A stretch of 9,460 nucleotides of DNA from JBBTQZ01 sp038065435 (GCA_038065435.1 JBBTQZ010000025.1:1-9460), one strand, 5' to 3'. Counted from the stretch's first letter, positions 1 to 6,116 are shown. Notes: generated by a model not told the origin, from the sequence alone. Program-made: numbers and translations.

Positions 1-786
1 TAGGGTATCCAGCACTTCCTGATGAGGGTGACCATATTTGTTGTCTTTACCGGCTGAAATCACTACATATTGGGGGGAAACTAGGGAGACAAATCTTTGG
101 CTTGTAGAAGTTTTTGAGCCATGGTGTCCTGCTTTTAACACATCGGAGTGTAATGCGAGGGGACATTTTAGGCAATCTAAGCTAACTAAATATGATTCTA
201 TATTTATGGGTGAATCGCCGGTCAATAAAAATTCACTTTCACCATATACTAGTCGAGCTACGATTGAGGCAGTGTTGGTCTCCATCCCCCGCGGGTCTCT
301 ATCTGGAAAAAGGATTTGCAAGATGGCTCCCCCACCCAAATCCACCACCATTCCTCGCCGAGCTAAAATCTTTTTTGTTTTATTGCTTAATTCATAATTC
401 ATAATTCTTGATTCTAGCTCCTGATACAAACCTGTATCAGATTCGACTCCCGATTCTACAAACCAATCTATTTTGTATCTACCGAGCACATCCGGTAAGC
501 CACCTATATGATCGGCGTCTGGATGAGTGGCGAGCACCACATCGATAGAACGGTCATAAAAAGGCATTACTTTAGAAAGCTCACGCAAAATACTTCTACC
601 TGGGCCACTGTCTATAAGCATCTGATTACCGCTTGGCGCTTCTATAAATACAGCGTCTCCTTGGCCTATATTTAAAAAAGTGACAGTCAGAATATTACTT
701 CTCGCTTCTTTAAATAGAGCATAGAGAGAAACAATGGAACCAAGAAACAATACTATAAGAAGAGCGAGCTTTATCTTAAATTTCAT
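1..786 (-). CDS. ComEC-type metallo-beta-lactamase, membrane-anchored, C-terminus cut by window edge
   Basis: 262 residues are visible and the frame is still open at base 1, so the C-terminus is missing. Residues 1-24 (MKFKIKLALLIVLFLGSIVS...) form one hydrophobic N-terminal anchor. The rest reads as the hydrolase domain that ends full-length ComEC/Rec2: LNIGQGDAVFIEAP (38-51), the metal motif THPDADHIGG (87-96; H88, D90, D92, H93), a conserved N171, LLTGD (187-191, bridging Asp191), AGHHGS (219-224) and GHPH (252-255). In competence proteins this extracytoplasmic domain is thought to degrade the non-imported DNA strand; that role is inferred here. The matching membrane part is the separate comEC gene at 1463-2917, with sod between them on the other strand. 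The ATG at 786 has no Shine-Dalgarno site. Residues about 124-133 are encoded by a heptamer array. It could also be a standalone MBL hydrolase acting on another substrate. Confidence 0.88.
   Translation of the reverse strand, partial: MKFKIKLALLIVLFLGSIVSLYALFKEARSNILTVTFLNIGQGDAVFIEAPSGNQMLIDSGPGRSILRELSKVMPFYDRSIDVVLATHPDADHIGGLPDVLGRYKIDWFVESGVESDTGLYQELESRIMNYELSNKTKKILARRGMVVDLGGGAILQILFPDRDPRGMETNTASIVARLVYGESEFLLTGDSPINIESYLVSLDCLKCPLALHSDVLKAGHHGSKTSTSQRFVSLVSPQYVVISAGKDNKYGHPHQEVLDTL
390..417. repeat. Heptamer array inside the hydrolase gene (unit ATTCATA)
   Basis: Four successive 7-base units in exact phase: ATTCATA twice, then two degenerate units that keep ATTC at the start. The array lies in the minus-strand hydrolase gene and encodes roughly residues 124-133, between a conserved helix and the RGMVVDLGGGA strand. 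It keeps the frame and adds no stop. It resembles the short tandem heptanucleotide repeats known from cyanobacteria and other genomes. A second array with the same 7-base period lies in the RNase H gene. Confidence 0.6.
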
Positions 787-793
787 ACATTCA

Positions 794-802
794 TGATATA
801 AT
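794..802 (+). promoter_or_regulatory. Extended -10 promoter for superoxide dismutase
   Basis: TGATATAAT matches the extended -10 consensus (TGnTATAAT) exactly. It would start transcription near base 809, giving a leader of about 45 bases before the ATG at 854. No good -35 hexamer lies 16-18 bases upstream, which is usual for extended -10 promoters. The region is AT-rich, so chance matches are possible, but the position is right for the gene. Confidence 0.5.
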
Positions 803-803
803 A
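798..803 (-). promoter_or_regulatory. Possible divergent -10 for the hydrolase gene
   Basis: On the minus strand this reads TATTAT, overlapping the plus-strand -10 of sod. Transcription would start about base 791, leaving only about 5 bases before the ATG at 786. A second option is minus-strand TATAAT at 812-817, with a start near 805. Neither has a convincing -35. The lack of a Shine-Dalgarno site fits a near-leaderless mRNA. Confidence 0.3.
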
Positions 804-824
804 AAAACATTATTATAAATAACC

Positions 825-853
825 GTCGCACTCCAAAGGAAGTATCGTGCGAC
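825..853 (+). promoter_or_regulatory. Dyad/hairpin enclosing the sod ribosome binding site
   Basis: GTCGCAC (825-831) and GTGCGAC (847-853) are perfect inverted repeats of 7 bases, five of them G or C, in a very AT-rich leader. The 15-base loop contains the Shine-Dalgarno sequence AAAGGAAG (835-842), and the second arm ends directly against the ATG at 854. As RNA this is a 7-bp hairpin holding the ribosome site in its loop and the start codon at its foot. As DNA the arm centres are 22 bp apart, two helical turns, which would also suit a dimeric regulator. Either reading points to control of superoxide dismutase expression. Confidence 0.6.
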
Positions 854-1468
854 ATGATTTCGCTAAATCATATGCAAAAATTTGAATCAAAAGAATTTAG
901 TGTTCCAAAGTTAAAGGGTATTTCGGAAAAAACAATAGAAGAACACATGAAGCTCTATCAGGGTTATGTGAAGCATACTAACCTTATATTAGAGCATATA
1001 GAAGAATTGGCCAAAGATGCAGAGCGGTATGCATACGAACTTGGTGAAATACAAAGAAGATTTTCTTTTGAATTTAACGGTATGCGCAATCATGAGGTAT
1101 ATTTTGCCAGCCTAGAAGGTGGCTCAAAAGTGCTGAACGAAAAAAGTAGTTTGAAAAATAAAATAATAGAAGAGTTTGGAAATTTTGATCTGTGGCTTAA
1201 CAGGTTCAAATCAATCGCCCTTACCCGCGGTATCGGTTGGGCTATTTTATATTGGGATTCAAATTCAAATAGATTATTGAACGCATGGGTAGATGAACAA
1301 CACTTGGGCCAGCTTTCAGGTTGTACTCCTGTTCTCGCTCTTGATATGTGGGAACACTCGTATGTGGCTGACTACAACCCTAGTGGCAAAAAACAATATG
1401 CGGAAGATTTTTTAGAAAATCTAAACTGGGAAGTGGTGGAAGAGAATTTTGAGAATGCTACATCATAA
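854..1468 (+). CDS. Fe/Mn-family superoxide dismutase
   Basis: 204 residues, about the usual length for this family. It converts superoxide to oxygen and hydrogen peroxide with a single Mn or Fe ion; no signal peptide is seen, so it is probably cytoplasmic. The four metal ligands are recognisable: H31 (TIEEH), H80 (RNHEVYF), D164 and H168 (LDMWEHSY). Gly76 stands where iron enzymes carry their second-shell Gln, and Q149 (DEQHLGQ) aligns with the Gln of manganese enzymes, so Mn or cambialistic use is favoured. The segment after H31 (HMKLYQGYV) is one residue shorter than the E. coli HYGKHHQTYV segment and lacks its His pair. The start at 854 has AAAGGAAG 11 bases upstream; the next Met (872) has no such site. 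It lies between two minus-strand ComEC pieces, and its stop overlaps the comEC stop by 6 bases. Confidence 0.93.
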   Translation: MISLNHMQKFESKEFSVPKLKGISEKTIEEHMKLYQGYVKHTNLILEHIEELAKDAERYAYELGEIQRRFSFEFNGMRNHEVYFASLEGGSKVLNEKSSLKNKIIEEFGNFDLWLNRFKSIALTRGIGWAILYWDSNSNRLLNAWVDEQHLGQLSGCTPVLALDMWEHSYVADYNPSGKKQYAEDFLENLNWEVVEENFENATS

Positions 1469-2917
1469 GCCCACTTTGTCTTTCATTTTTAAATACAGCA
1501 ATCCATAAAGTGCGTACCAGATAAGGATTGCATAAAAAGGCAGAGTATCTATTTGCATTGTGGCGAAGGGTAACGAGGAAGAGGCTTCTACTATTTTTAT
1601 AATAATTTCTGTAAGGAAGTAGGCCATAATCCCAAACGGCCAAGAAATAATTTTTGCAATTATACCGAAAGCACCTGCAAGTGCTCCAAAAGCCATTGCA
1701 TATGGCACAAGTGGTAACACAAGCGGGTTTACTATAAAAGAAATAATAGAAATTGCCCCAGACATTTTGATGAGAAGTGGCAGGATGAAAACTTGGACTG
1801 CAATAGTAGAGGCGATTATTTCACGAAGAGCAAATTTTTCTGAAATGAATGGTAGCTTTTTAGTGATAAATGAAAAAACGAAAGGAGAAAAAATGATCAG
1901 ACCAAGGGTGGCCATAAAAGAGAGTTGGAAAGACGGATCGCGCACAAGAGAGAGGGGGTTGTAGAGAAGCATAAGACCCCCAGCTATAAAAAGCCAGCGC
2001 AAAGCATCTGCCGGTCTTCCCAAAAATCTTGCTAGAATTGCGATCAAAGCCATGATAGATGCGCGGATCACTGTGGCTCCGAGGCCGACCATAATAGCGA
2101 AGAGGCCTATGCAAAGGGCGCTCATGCTAAAGCCAAAATTTCTACTTCCAAAACGAGAGAAAAAAGAATTGATGGCCCAAGCAATGATGGTGATGTTGTA
2201 ACCAGAAAGCACCACTATATGTATAAGGCCAGAATCTTTGAACTTTTCTAAGAGCTCGCTACCCAAAGATTGTTTGACCCCAAATATAAGTCCTGAAAGT
2301 AAGGATGTATTTGGCTCCACTACTGTCTCTGATATTTTTTCTACAAAAATATTTTTTAGATCATATAAATAACTTACAATACTATTACCCCCTCTTTTCG
2401 CAGATGCGATTTCCGGATAATAAATGAGAAAGTGTACCCCGTCCTTAGAAAGATATTTTATATAATCAAACCCTATTCCGGCCTCGCCCTCAAAGTTTTT
2501 TGGTAATTGTAATTTACCCTCAAATTTTATTTCATCTCCGTATTTAAATTCTGGGAAACGATTGGCGACCAGTAGCGCATTCGATTCATAATCGTATAAA
2601 TCTACGATATATCGTACATTGTTATCTCTTATATCCGGTTCTCTCGCTACCTTACCTACCAAAGAAATATTTTCTCCAATTTGCTTAATCAAAACATCAT
2701 CCAACGCTGTGTGTGTAAAACTCATACGCCATACGCCGAGAGAAATAAAAATAAAAATAAGAAGGGAAACTTTGGCGAAGTACCGGCTCTCTTTTAGGAG
2801 TAGGCCAGAAACCAAGAGGCCCAGGGTGGGTAGAAGTAAGATGCCCTGCCATCCAAGTCCGAGAGCTTCGTCCAAAAATATTCCTAAAGCAAATGAAACG
2901 ACAGTCGTATAGATCAT
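1463..2917 (-). CDS. comEC: ComEC/Rec2 DNA-uptake channel, membrane part only
   Basis: 484 residues from the ATG at 2917. The family forms the inner-membrane pore that brings in one DNA strand during transformation. Order: N-terminal hydrophobic segments (1-65); a soluble OB-like region (about 80-165, with ISLVGKVAREPD and YGDEIKFEGKLQLP); then the Competence domain with FKDSGLIHIVVLSGYNIT (226-243), VIRASIMALIAILARFLGRP (283-302) and FQLSFMATLGLIIF (330-343), followed by several membrane helices. The C-terminal hydrolase domain of long ComEC proteins is absent and is encoded separately at 1-786. A longer frame reaches 3085 but runs 151 bases into the RNase H gene and adds unrelated residues, so 2917 is preferred; no Shine-Dalgarno site supports it. 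It follows rnhA by 16 bases, so the two are probably one transcript. Confidence 0.9.
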   Translation of the reverse strand: MIYTTVVSFALGIFLDEALGLGWQGILLLPTLGLLVSGLLLKESRYFAKVSLLIFIFISLGVWRMSFTHTALDDVLIKQIGENISLVGKVAREPDIRDNNVRYIVDLYDYESNALLVANRFPEFKYGDEIKFEGKLQLPKNFEGEAGIGFDYIKYLSKDGVHFLIYYPEIASAKRGGNSIVSYLYDLKNIFVEKISETVVEPNTSLLSGLIFGVKQSLGSELLEKFKDSGLIHIVVLSGYNITIIAWAINSFFSRFGSRNFGFSMSALCIGLFAIMVGLGATVIRASIMALIAILARFLGRPADALRWLFIAGGLMLLYNPLSLVRDPSFQLSFMATLGLIIFSPFVFSFITKKLPFISEKFALREIIASTIAVQVFILPLLIKMSGAISIISFIVNPLVLPLVPYAMAFGALAGAFGIIAKIISWPFGIMAYFLTEIIIKIVEASSSLPFATMQIDTLPFYAILIWYALYGLLYLKMKDKVGL

Positions 2918-2933
2918 AAAAAGCAAGTAGTTT

Positions 2934-3437
2934 TTAAAACTTGTAATTATTCTCTGGTCCACTATAAAGAGCAATTTTTTTACCGTCAGCAAAACTGGTG
3001 GCGATTTCGTCGCAACGATCGTTGTGCTTGTGTCCGGAATGCCCCAAAACTTTTTGCCAAGACACATCTTTTTTCTCTTGCTCATCTAAAAGTTCTTGCC
3101 AAAGGTCTTGATTCAAAACTGGTTTTTTATCTTTGGTGCGCCAATTATTTTTTTGCCAATTTTTTATCCAAATAGTAGCACCCTTTATAAGGTATTCTGA
3201 ATCTGTATGAATCTCCACTTTTGAACCTTCAGGAGTATTTTTTAATCCCTCAATTACCGCCCTCATCTCCATCCTATTGTTTGTAGTATTCTCTTCCTTC
3301 CCCCCCATTTCTTTTATTTCGGATTTCGTGTTTCGGATTTCAGATTTGCCATTATTATTAATAATAATGGTCCCCAAGCCTCCCGGCCCCGGGTTACCTC
3401 TAGAAGAACCATCTGTATAAATAATAAAATTTTGCAT
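2934..3437 (-). CDS. rnhA: Ribonuclease HI
   Basis: 167 residues; it cuts the RNA strand of RNA-DNA hybrids in the cytoplasm (primer and R-loop removal). The full catalytic set is visible: D9 (IYTDGSSRGNPGPGG), E57 (TTNNRMEMRAV), D79 (EIHTDSEYLI), H133 (VLGHSGH) and D143 (NDRCDEIA). The substrate-handling part around WIKNWQKNNWRTKDKKPV is also kept. The loop between strands 2 and 3 is about eight residues longer than in E. coli RNase HI; residues 24-41 are encoded by an 18-bp palindrome followed by a heptamer array, so the loop appears to be built from repeats. The ATG at 3437 gives the normal N-terminus, without a Shine-Dalgarno site. It is the first gene of a probable rnhA-comEC transcript. 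Confidence 0.95.
   Translation of the reverse strand: MQNFIIYTDGSSRGNPGPGGLGTIIINNNGKSEIRNTKSEIKEMGGKEENTTNNRMEMRAVIEGLKNTPEGSKVEIHTDSEYLIKGATIWIKNWQKNNWRTKDKKPVLNQDLWQELLDEQEKKDVSWQKVLGHSGHKHNDRCDEIATSFADGKKIALYSGPENNYKF
3316..3347. repeat. Heptamer array inside rnhA (unit ATTTCGG)
   Basis: Four 7-base units plus a partial fifth follow the consensus ATTTCGG in exact phase; TTTCGGATTTC occurs identically at 3317 and 3331. It encodes residues 31-41 of RNase HI (KSEIRNTKSEI), in the loop before the catalytic Glu. Iterated ATTTCGG-like units are, from memory, common in CPR and some other genomes; a genome search would settle this. Confidence 0.7.
3351..3368. repeat. Perfect 18-bp AT palindrome inside rnhA
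   Basis: ATTATTATTAATAATAAT is its own reverse complement (9 + 9 bases, no spacer). It encodes residues 24-29 (IIINNN) of RNase HI and lies three bases from the heptamer array. Chance is possible for so simple a sequence. Confidence 0.5.
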
Positions 3438-3448
3438 GAAACTAGTTT

Positions 3449-3454
3449 AGCATA
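3449..3454 (-). promoter_or_regulatory. Weak candidate -10 for rnhA-comEC
   Basis: Minus-strand TATGCT matches four of six bases of the -10 consensus and would start transcription near 3442, about 5 bases before the rnhA ATG (3437). No -35 is seen at the right distance. Its position after the terminator at 3508-3533 shows that rnhA needs a promoter of its own here. Confidence 0.22.
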
Positions 3455-3507
3455 CCGTTTTTAAATCGCCCCCATTTTTTTAGATGAAACTTTTTTAACC
3501 AATAATT

Positions 3508-3533
3508 AAGGGAGCCGATTTCTCGACTCCCTT
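3508..3533 (-). terminator. Intrinsic terminator after the secreted-protein gene
   Basis: On the minus strand AAGGGAGTCGA and TCGGCTCCCTT form an 11-bp stem around a GAAA tetraloop, with one G-U pair, followed by TTAATTATT. On the plus strand the same position is a C-A mismatch, so the stem is fully paired only in minus-strand RNA, which matches the gene at 3551-4294. A TTTTT run follows on the plus strand, so it may also stop plus-strand transcription. Confidence 0.7.
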
Positions 3534-3550
3534 TTTGCGGACCAGACCCC

Positions 3551-4294
3551 TCAGCCTTTTCCTCCAGACGTGACGGTTGATTGGGCACGTCTTCGAAACA
3601 GGCCGGTACTACAACCACCGTCTTCACAGACGGTCAGGGTAGTAATATTTCCCTGTGGCAAGTAAGCCTCTTTTGGAAATACAAAAAGATACTTGCCCTG
3701 ACCGACTCCTGGCAGGATCCGGCCCATGGTGTATTGCCCGACGGCGATACTAACATTAGTACCAATTTTGCCGGACACTTCAAGGTAGTACTCCCCCACC
3801 GGCGTGAAGCCGTCCTGCTCCACCCTAACAGGAAGATCTCTTTGCTCGTACCCGCTCAAGCCGATGGTTAGTTGGCTCAACTCCCCATCTACCTTAAACA
3901 AGTTGACAGAGCAAAATTGTGACATTCCTGGAGCGGCTCGTCGTAGCAATCCTGTGTCCACCACTTGTATTACAACGTATTCTCCGCTGCTTCGAAAATC
4001 CACACTGTGAGCCCCCAAGGGTTCAGAGTTGCCGTTGCATCGGACCCCCTGCACCACATAGGTGCCGGAAGCAGAAACGATAACGGAGACGTTCTCACCG
4101 TACTCGTTCACCGTCGGTGTTGGTACGATGATCGCCCCCCTTATGGTGGGAGGGGTTGTGGTCGCCGTTCGCCCTCCTTTGGTGGAAAGAAACTCCACTT
4201 TCTGCCAAGCCTGCTCGGCGGCCTCTCCCTCAAGCTTCGTCTGGCCTAAGCCAAGAGAAGCTAAAACGATCAAAGAAAAAATAAGTGTTCTCAT
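3551..4294 (-). CDS. Secreted protein of unknown function with four cysteines
   Basis: 247 residues; no family recognised. Residues 1-17 (MRTLIFSLIVLASLGLG) look like a signal peptide, so the mature protein is probably exported. After a Thr/Pro-rich linker (44-61) the protein is mostly beta-prone, with Val, Gly and Ser alternation, and ends in a basic Ser/Gly-rich tail (LFRRRAQSTVTSGGKG). The four Cys (86, 128, 223, 228) could make two disulfides outside the membrane. The start at 4294 is chosen because GGAGG lies four bases upstream; an in-frame ATG at 4321 has no such site. Base composition is unlike its neighbours: 53% GC in 3601-3660 and 58% in 4081-4140, against 40% in 5521-5580 within recJ. 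With its own ribosome site and terminator it looks like an acquired unit. It begins 32 bases after recJ ends, so it may also be read from the recJ promoter. Confidence 0.8.
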   Translation of the reverse strand: MRTLIFSLIVLASLGLGQTKLEGEAAEQAWQKVEFLSTKGGRTATTTPPTIRGAIIVPTPTVNEYGENVSVIVSASGTYVVQGVRCNGNSEPLGAHSVDFRSSGEYVVIQVVDTGLLRRAAPGMSQFCSVNLFKVDGELSQLTIGLSGYEQRDLPVRVEQDGFTPVGEYYLEVSGKIGTNVSIAVGQYTMGRILPGVGQGKYLFVFPKEAYLPQGNITTLTVCEDGGCSTGLFRRRAQSTVTSGGKG

Positions 4295-4298
4295 AGAA

Positions 4299-4303
4299 CC
4301 TCC
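4299..4303 (-). promoter_or_regulatory. Strong ribosome binding site of the secreted-protein gene
   Basis: Minus-strand GGAGG lies four bases before the ATG at 4294 and decides the start over the upstream ATG at 4321. It is the strongest Shine-Dalgarno site in the window; most other genes here have none. Confidence 0.7.
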
Positions 4304-4326
4304 AGTGGTAAATGGTATCATAAATA

Positions 4327-6033
4327 CTAAAAAAAGTCAACTATACGGAGGCGGATTTCGGTACGGCCATTCCAGCCGGATTTTTCTATGGAGGCCACAA
4401 GATTGGTTTTTATACCTTCATTTAGGATGTTCTCCCAATCTTCTGGAGATTTGAAAAACCCAATTGCACGTATCCGATTTCCTCTGTTTTCAAAGACAAC
4501 TTCTAGATGATTTTTTTCTTTGCCGAACCGGCCTACTTTTGTTGGTATGACATTCTCAAAAATAAAAACTGGTTTTTCGTTCCCTACCCCAAATGGTGCC
4601 AAAGAAGAAATAGTATTTGCCGTCTCTGTATTTACATCTGAAATATCTAGAACAGCATCCACCAGAACTTCCAGATTTTTATTCACACTATGAGTACTTG
4701 CGTCTAGCAGAGCTTCCTCTAGATTATGTATTTTTTCGTAAGAAACAGAGAAGCCTCCTGAAAATTTGTGACCCCCGTATTCAACAAAGCTATCCTTGGC
4801 TCTTTCCATTATAGCCACTAAGTCAGTAGAACCATCTGATCTACAAGAACCTTTGATCGTGTCGCCCCCTTCCCTGCCCCACAAAAAAACAGGTCTCCCG
4901 TATTCTTCTGCTATAGAATTGGCGGCAAGTCCCAAAAGAGCTGGCCGCCACTTTGGATCTCCCGTCACTATCAGTGGTTTTTCTCCAGTACTCTGAAACT
5001 TTTCTTTGACATGTTTTTTTATTTCTTTGACCATGCTTGCGACTAAGCCCTTGCGCTCATTGTTTATAGAGTCCAAATGTTTGGCTGTACTTTCTGCATC
5101 TGCTTCGCTTTCTGCTACAAGAAGATTGAAGGCATCTCTCGGATGCCCCATACGGGAAGCGGCGTTGATGCGAGGAGAGATAAGAAAACCAATATCATCT
5201 TCGTTAAGATTTTGAGGTATTATGCGCAACATAGAATAGAGTTTGCGGAGCCCAGGCCGTCGACTTTTTCTTAAGACCCGTAGACCAAAGTGAGAAAGAG
5301 CTCTGTTCTCCCCCACCAAGGGCACCATATCAGAAAGGGTGGCTATGCCAACCAGATCGAGCAACCATTTTTCCTTGCCATGAGGCAACTCGAATGGTTG
5401 ACCATCCTTAATAAAATCTCTTTTAGTTATTAAAATAGCTTGTATCAGTTTCCAAATTACTCCCGTACCGCAAAGTATTTTTTCTGGGTATTTAGACTTT
5501 TTTATTTTGGGATTTATTATGGCAAAAGCCTTTGGTATTTTTTCTCCTTCTTCGTGATGGTCTGTAACGATGACTTCTATGCCACCCTTGTTTGCATGGT
5601 CTATAACCTTATTATCTCTAATACCACAATCTATTGTTATCAAAATCTCCACCTTGTCTTTCTTCAATTCTTTGATCCCTTCAATATTGAGTCCATACCC
5701 TTCCGTATGTCTGTTCGGTATGTAGTTTATGAAATTATTAAAACCAATCAGTTTAAAAAAATCATGAAGAAGTACTCCGCCGGGTATACCATCGGCATCA
5801 TAATCGCTCCAAATGCCTACTCTTTCCCCCTTATCAATTGCCTCCAAAATTCTCTTAACTACCTTTTTCATATCTGGCAGGAGAAATGGGTCATGTAAAT
5901 GTTTTTCAAAATCCGGATTTAAAAAAATCTGCTTTTCTTTTTCTGTCCTCACTCCTCTGTTGTGGAGGAGCTGTTCTACCAAATTTTCTGAAATTTTAGG
6001 TTTTACTGAATATTTTTTGGACATAAGAGACAT
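4327..6033 (-). CDS. recJ: Single-stranded-DNA exonuclease RecJ
   Basis: 568 residues, close to the usual bacterial RecJ length. RecJ is a 5'-3' single-strand DNA exonuclease of the DHH family, working in recombination and repair in the cytoplasm. Seen in order: motif I SDYDADG (76-82), TIDCG (133-137), TDHHEE (157-162), the SPRINAASRMGHP motif (286-298), a DHHA1-type GGHKFSGGF (420-428), and a C-terminal OB-type region starting at SLAPFGVGNEKPVF (477-490). After motif I a Pro replaces the usual Thr (DGIPGG). Two starts are possible, ATG 6033 and ATG 6024 (MSK...). An extended -10 overlapping 6033 would make 6024 the first codon of a leaderless mRNA; the protein is unaffected. The secreted-protein gene follows 32 bases later. 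With ComEC and RNase H nearby, a part in processing imported DNA is possible but not shown. Confidence 0.95.
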   Translation of the reverse strand: MSLMSKKYSVKPKISENLVEQLLHNRGVRTEKEKQIFLNPDFEKHLHDPFLLPDMKKVVKRILEAIDKGERVGIWSDYDADGIPGGVLLHDFFKLIGFNNFINYIPNRHTEGYGLNIEGIKELKKDKVEILITIDCGIRDNKVIDHANKGGIEVIVTDHHEEGEKIPKAFAIINPKIKKSKYPEKILCGTGVIWKLIQAILITKRDFIKDGQPFELPHGKEKWLLDLVGIATLSDMVPLVGENRALSHFGLRVLRKSRRPGLRKLYSMLRIIPQNLNEDDIGFLISPRINAASRMGHPRDAFNLLVAESEADAESTAKHLDSINNERKGLVASMVKEIKKHVKEKFQSTGEKPLIVTGDPKWRPALLGLAANSIAEEYGRPVFLWGREGGDTIKGSCRSDGSTDLVAIMERAKDSFVEYGGHKFSGGFSVSYEKIHNLEEALLDASTHSVNKNLEVLVDAVLDISDVNTETANTISSLAPFGVGNEKPVFIFENVIPTKVGRFGKEKNHLEVVFENRGNRIRAIGFFKSPEDWENILNEGIKTNLVASIEKSGWNGRTEIRLRIVDFF

Positions 6034-6040
6034 AATAGCA
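6032..6040 (-). promoter_or_regulatory. Extended -10 promoter for recJ, possibly leaderless
   Basis: Minus-strand TGCTATTAT fits the extended -10 pattern TGnTATAAT with one mismatch. Its expected start point is 6-8 bases downstream, at about 6024-6026, which coincides with the second ATG of recJ (6024). No -35 element is visible. If real, translation begins at 6024 and the first three codons of the longer frame are not used. Confidence 0.4.
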
Positions 6041-6066
6041 TTTTGTGAATGGGAAGGGAGTTGGAC

Positions 6067-6092
6067 CCCCTCTCCTGTTGCAAGGAGAGGGG
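6067..6092. repeat. Hairpin element between recJ and the HIT gene
   Basis: CCCCTCTCCT (6067-6076) and AGGAGAGGGG (6083-6092) form a perfect 10-bp stem with a GTTGCA loop, in a 96-base intergenic region. It is followed by GGGGGTGAGGT (6107-6117), whose GGGGGT also mirrors ACCCCC at 6065-6070. No T-run follows, and the two genes diverge, so it is not a terminator. It resembles REP-like intergenic hairpins; copy number is needed to be sure. Confidence 0.65.
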
Positions 6093-6116
6093 CTACACGA
6101 AGTGATGGGGGTGAGG

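Noticed and set aside
390..417. CRISPR-like or phase-variation repeat
   Set aside because: Units are only 7 bases with no spacers, and degenerate copies make frequent slippage unlikely; no Cas genes are present.
2280..2400. Possible frameshift or recoded UGA in comEC
   Set aside because: The frame is intact from 2917 to a TGA stop with all family motifs in one frame, so there is no sign of code change or breakage.
2918..3085. In-frame N-terminal extension of comEC to the ATG at 3085
   Set aside because: It lies almost wholly inside rnhA in another frame, adds a basic, non-membrane stretch unlike the family, and the ATG at 2917 gives a normal hydrophobic start after the rnhA stop.
3508..3536. 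Terminator of a plus-strand gene
   Set aside because: A TTTTT run follows on the plus strand, but no plus-strand gene ends upstream, and the stem has a C-A mismatch in that direction.
4295..4321. Upstream ATG (4321) for the secreted-protein gene
   Set aside because: It would place nine residues before the signal peptide and read through the GGAGG ribosome site that serves the ATG at 4294.
3581..4454. Several plus-strand open frames opposite the GC-rich gene
   Set aside because: They lack ribosome sites and recognisable content; high GC lowers stop frequency on the opposite strand, and the minus-strand frame has a signal peptide, ribosome site and terminator.
5440..5898. 152-residue plus-strand open frame opposite recJ
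   Set aside because: It is rich in Phe and Tyr from antisense reading of AT-rich codons and overlaps the conserved DHH motifs of RecJ.
6067..6092. Intrinsic terminator between recJ and the HIT gene
   Set aside because: Both genes start from this region and read away from it, and no T-run follows on either strand.
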